Shown piece after piece: positions 15,225-16,711 of a stretch of DNA of 16,711 bases. Source of the DNA: an uncultured Blautia sp. (GTDB taxonomy: Bacteria; Bacillota; Clostridia; Lachnospirales; Lachnospiraceae); contig CAKRVL010000058.1 in the NCBI GenBank assembly GCA_934408705.1, positions 1 to 16,711 on the forward strand. Reading direction: 5' to 3'. The notes under the pieces are model-generated. The model searched no databases. It saw nothing but the letters and a program-made list of their open reading frames with translations, and had not been told where the DNA came from. The translations under genes and the position numbers were made by a program. The first letter of the stretch is position 1. Each line of letters starts with the position of its first letter.

Positions 15225-15659
15225 ATGAGAATATCCACTAAGGGTAGATACGCAATAAAATTAATGCTTGATCTGGCAACTAACAATAATGGTGTGCCAA
15301 TCCGGCTGAAGGATGTGGCGCGCAGACAGGATATTTCAGAGAAATATCTGGAGCAGATTATTTCTGTACTGAACAAGGCAGGATATGTGAAAAGTGTCCG
15401 CGGACCGCAGGGCGGATACTCGCTGCAGCGCAGACCGGAGGAATATACAGTAGGCATGATCCTCAGACTTACAGAAGGCTGTCTGTCTCCGGTAGATTGC
15501 GTAGCTCCGGACGGAGGCGGCTGCGAGAAAGGGGATGCCTGTGTCACACGTATCCTCTGGAAGAAAATTGATGATGCTATCAATGAGGTGGTGGATAACA
15601 TTACCCTGGCCGATCTTCTTGACTGGCAGGCCTCCAGTGCAGATGACTATGTGATCTAA
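15225..15659 (+). CDS. Rrf2-family transcriptional regulator, probable Fe-S sensor
   Basis: A 144-residue DNA-binding protein of the Rrf2 family (IscR, NsrR, CymR relatives). It starts with the hallmark MRISTKGRYAIKLMLDLA. A winged helix with recognition segment ISEKYLEQIISVLNKAG (about 37-53) and wing VRGPQGGY (58-65) follows. Cysteines at 86, 92, 100 and 106 sit in the loop where IscR and NsrR hold an iron-sulphur cluster, so it could sense Fe-S status, oxygen or nitric oxide. The spacing (5, 7 and 5 residues between) fits Fe-S Rrf2 proteins better than the cysteine-free CymR type. It has its own promoter and a candidate operator. No isc or nif genes are visible next to it, so its regulon is unknown; control of neighbouring genes is possible but unproven. 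Confidence 0.92.
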   Translation: MRISTKGRYAIKLMLDLATNNNGVPIRLKDVARRQDISEKYLEQIISVLNKAGYVKSVRGPQGGYSLQRRPEEYTVGMILRLTEGCLSPVDCVAPDGGGCEKGDACVTRILWKKIDDAINEVVDNITLADLLDWQASSADDYVI

Positions 15660-15687
15660 AGCCGAGAGTAAATGAAAAACGAAGCAA

Positions 15688-15873
15688 ATGAAACACGTAT
15701 TTTGTAGCTTATTGACAGGTCTTCTGGTGCTGTAGGCAGCCCCTACATCGAATGTGAAAATTGATATCAAGACAGCTAAGAATTATAAGGTTGACAATAT
15801 TGAGATTTTTTACCGTGATGGCAGCTATAAGACAGTGAAGAATGGTGCAAAGGTTTCTTTGAAAATAAAATAG
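15688..15873 (+). pseudogene. Small secreted-protein reading frame with in-frame TAG
   Basis: An ATG at 15688 opens a frame reading MKHVFCSLLTGLLVL, a plausible signal or lipoprotein leader. It is interrupted by TAG at 15733-15735 and continues in the same frame as AAPTSNVKIDIKTAKNY and on to a TAG at 15871. The part after the stop looks coding (alternating hydrophobic strands, DGSYKTVKNGAKVSLKIK at the end) and could be the C-terminal beta domain of a larger surface protein. There is no good ribosome binding site. It is most likely a remnant of a deleted gene or a nonsense-mutated small secreted protein. Stop-codon readthrough is possible but unsupported. Confidence 0.5.
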
Positions 15874-15881
15874 ATATCCAG

Positions 15882-15920
15882 CAAAAATTGCCGCTCAGTT
15901 TACCAGAGCGGCAATTTTTG
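15882..15920. terminator. Strong intrinsic terminator, possibly bidirectional
   Basis: A 15-bp perfect stem pairs 15882-15896 with 15906-15920 around a 9-base loop. The GC-rich core GCCGCTC/GAGCGGC is flanked by A5 on the left and T5 on the right, so it can work in either direction. It would end the transcript carrying the Rrf2 gene and the decayed frame. Confidence 0.88.
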
Positions 15921-15925
15921 TACTT

Positions 15926-16711
15926 GTGTGCCGAGCATGGCACTAATCTTACTGGTGCAAGTCCAGTCACGGGTATTTATCGCCAAGTGTAGCGAACCAC
16001 AAGTCGGTATCAGTAACGGTATGGATGGAGGAAGTGGTGTAAGCAGAGAGGACTTCGTTTCACAAGGTATGCCGATGACGTGTTGATATTCACTAAAAGC
16101 GAGATGGCAGTCAATCGAGTAATGAAATCCATTTGTAGCTGGTTAGAAAGAAAGCTATTCTTGAAAGTAAATGCTACGAAAACGAAAGTGGTAAGACCGA
16201 CAAGAAGTAAATATCTTGGATTCACATTCCTAAAGAATGGTTCGGAATGGAAAGCCAGACCGACCAATGAAAAGAAAAAGAAACTGAAAAAGAAGCTGAG
16301 CGAATATCTGAAAAGAGGAAAAGCGGTAGCGAGACCACTTGCAGTTACAATTAAAAGAGTAAACGAGATTGTACGAGGGTGGATAAATTATTTCAGAATT
16401 GGAAAGACAAAACAATTGCTGAAAGAACTCGGGGAATGGCTGAGGCATAAAATCAGAGTAATTGTCATGAAACAATGGAAGAGACCCAAAACCATTTATC
16501 GGAATCTAAGCTATCTGAACTGGAAACATAAGAATAGATTTAGCAATAAAGAAATATTTAAAGTTGCAAATTCGAGACTGGGTTGGTACAAAAGAAGCGG
16601 AATGAACATGGTGAATTTCATTATCAGCAAGGATTTACTTGAAAATAGGATAAAAGATGGAGCTGGTCTGCTCAATCCCTTATCCTATTACTTAGTTAAA
16701 GTTGGAATATA
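15926..16711 (+). mobile_element. Internally deleted group II intron, 3' end outside window
   Basis: A group II intron 5' end is suggested by GTGTG at 15926, a small stem GTGCC/GGCAC (15928-15943), and the typical GGTGCAAGTCC stretch enclosed by an ACTGG/CCAGT stem (about 15950-15966). CGAACCACAAGTCGGTA near 15993-16009 resembles another conserved domain I stretch. Only about 125 bases separate this from sequence encoding the middle of the intron reverse transcriptase, so most of domains I-III and the N-terminal half of the protein are missing. It lies 5 bases past a terminator hairpin, the preferred setting for group IIC introns. Domains V and VI would be beyond the window. Confidence 0.72.
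16017..16711 (+). pseudogene. ltrA: Group II intron reverse transcriptase/maturase, 5'-truncated and running off the window
   Basis: After a stop at 16014-16016 the frame is open to the window end. Recognisable homology starts around 16056 with RFTRYADDVLIFTKS; the YADD catalytic motif of RT domain 5 is at 16068-16079. A domain 6-7-like stretch follows (WLERKLFLKVNATKTKVV, then KYLGFTFLKNG). After it comes maturase domain X, with VNEIVRGWINYFRIGKTKQL, and a basic C-terminal part ending near LSYYLVKVGI. RT domains 0-4, roughly the first 200 residues of a normal intron protein, are absent, and no ribosome binding site or start is apparent. It should therefore be inactive as a reverse transcriptase, although the maturase domain could remain folded if translated. 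The C-terminus is cut by the window edge. Confidence 0.85.

Noticed and set aside
16010..16475. Antisense frames over the intron maturase
   Set aside because: The sense strand carries the YADD motif and maturase domain, so the antisense frames are shadows.

Overview
The window looks like a Gram-positive, low-to-mid GC member of the Clostridia, most likely Lachnospiraceae. This is inferred from codon use, strong AGGAGA-type ribosome binding sites, a Firmicutes-type EssC, and an Rrf2 regulator behind a textbook sigma-A promoter. Genus cannot be fixed from the sequence. Every gene I accept lies on the + strand.

Region 1 (1-131) is a leader with two inverted repeats and the ribosome binding site of the first gene. 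Region 2 (132-13044) is a compact, co-directional type VII secretion (T7SSb) locus with mostly short gaps. It encodes: the FHA/FtsK ATPase EssC; a YukD/EsaB ubiquitin-like protein; a small acidic protein whose layout recalls EspG chaperones; four consecutive WXG100-type helical-hairpin proteins, of which one has a true W-x-G, two have altered turns (WVC, WSE) and one has no Trp, and the last is a 336-residue protein; two DUF4176-like accessory proteins whose stop and start codons overlap; a PP2C phosphatase; and two tandem, nearly duplicate Ser/Thr kinases with C-terminal membrane segments. No EssB, EssA, EsaA or LXG toxin is recognisable here, so the missing core parts must lie outside the window or be divergent.

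Region 3 (13090-15126) encodes a Sec-exported, cysteine-laddered beta-helix protein of the GLUG type. No terminator or clear promoter separates it from the T7SS genes. Region 4 (15127-15659) is an Rrf2-family regulator with four cysteines suited to Fe-S binding, and an inverted repeat overlaps its -35 box. Region 5 (15660-16711) holds a decayed small secreted-protein reading frame with an in-frame amber codon, a strong intrinsic terminator, and directly behind it an internally deleted group II intron whose maturase remnant runs off the window.

The most notable idea is a complete phospho-threonine circuit inside one T7SS operon: writers (two kinases), eraser (PP2C) and reader (FHA domain of the motor ATPase). 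This would be a T7SS counterpart of the threonine phosphorylation control known for type VI secretion. The kinases also carry a tandem-repeated Gly/Ser/Thr/Tyr linker encoded by 18-bp units, and EssC carries a low-complexity linker between its second and third ATPase modules.
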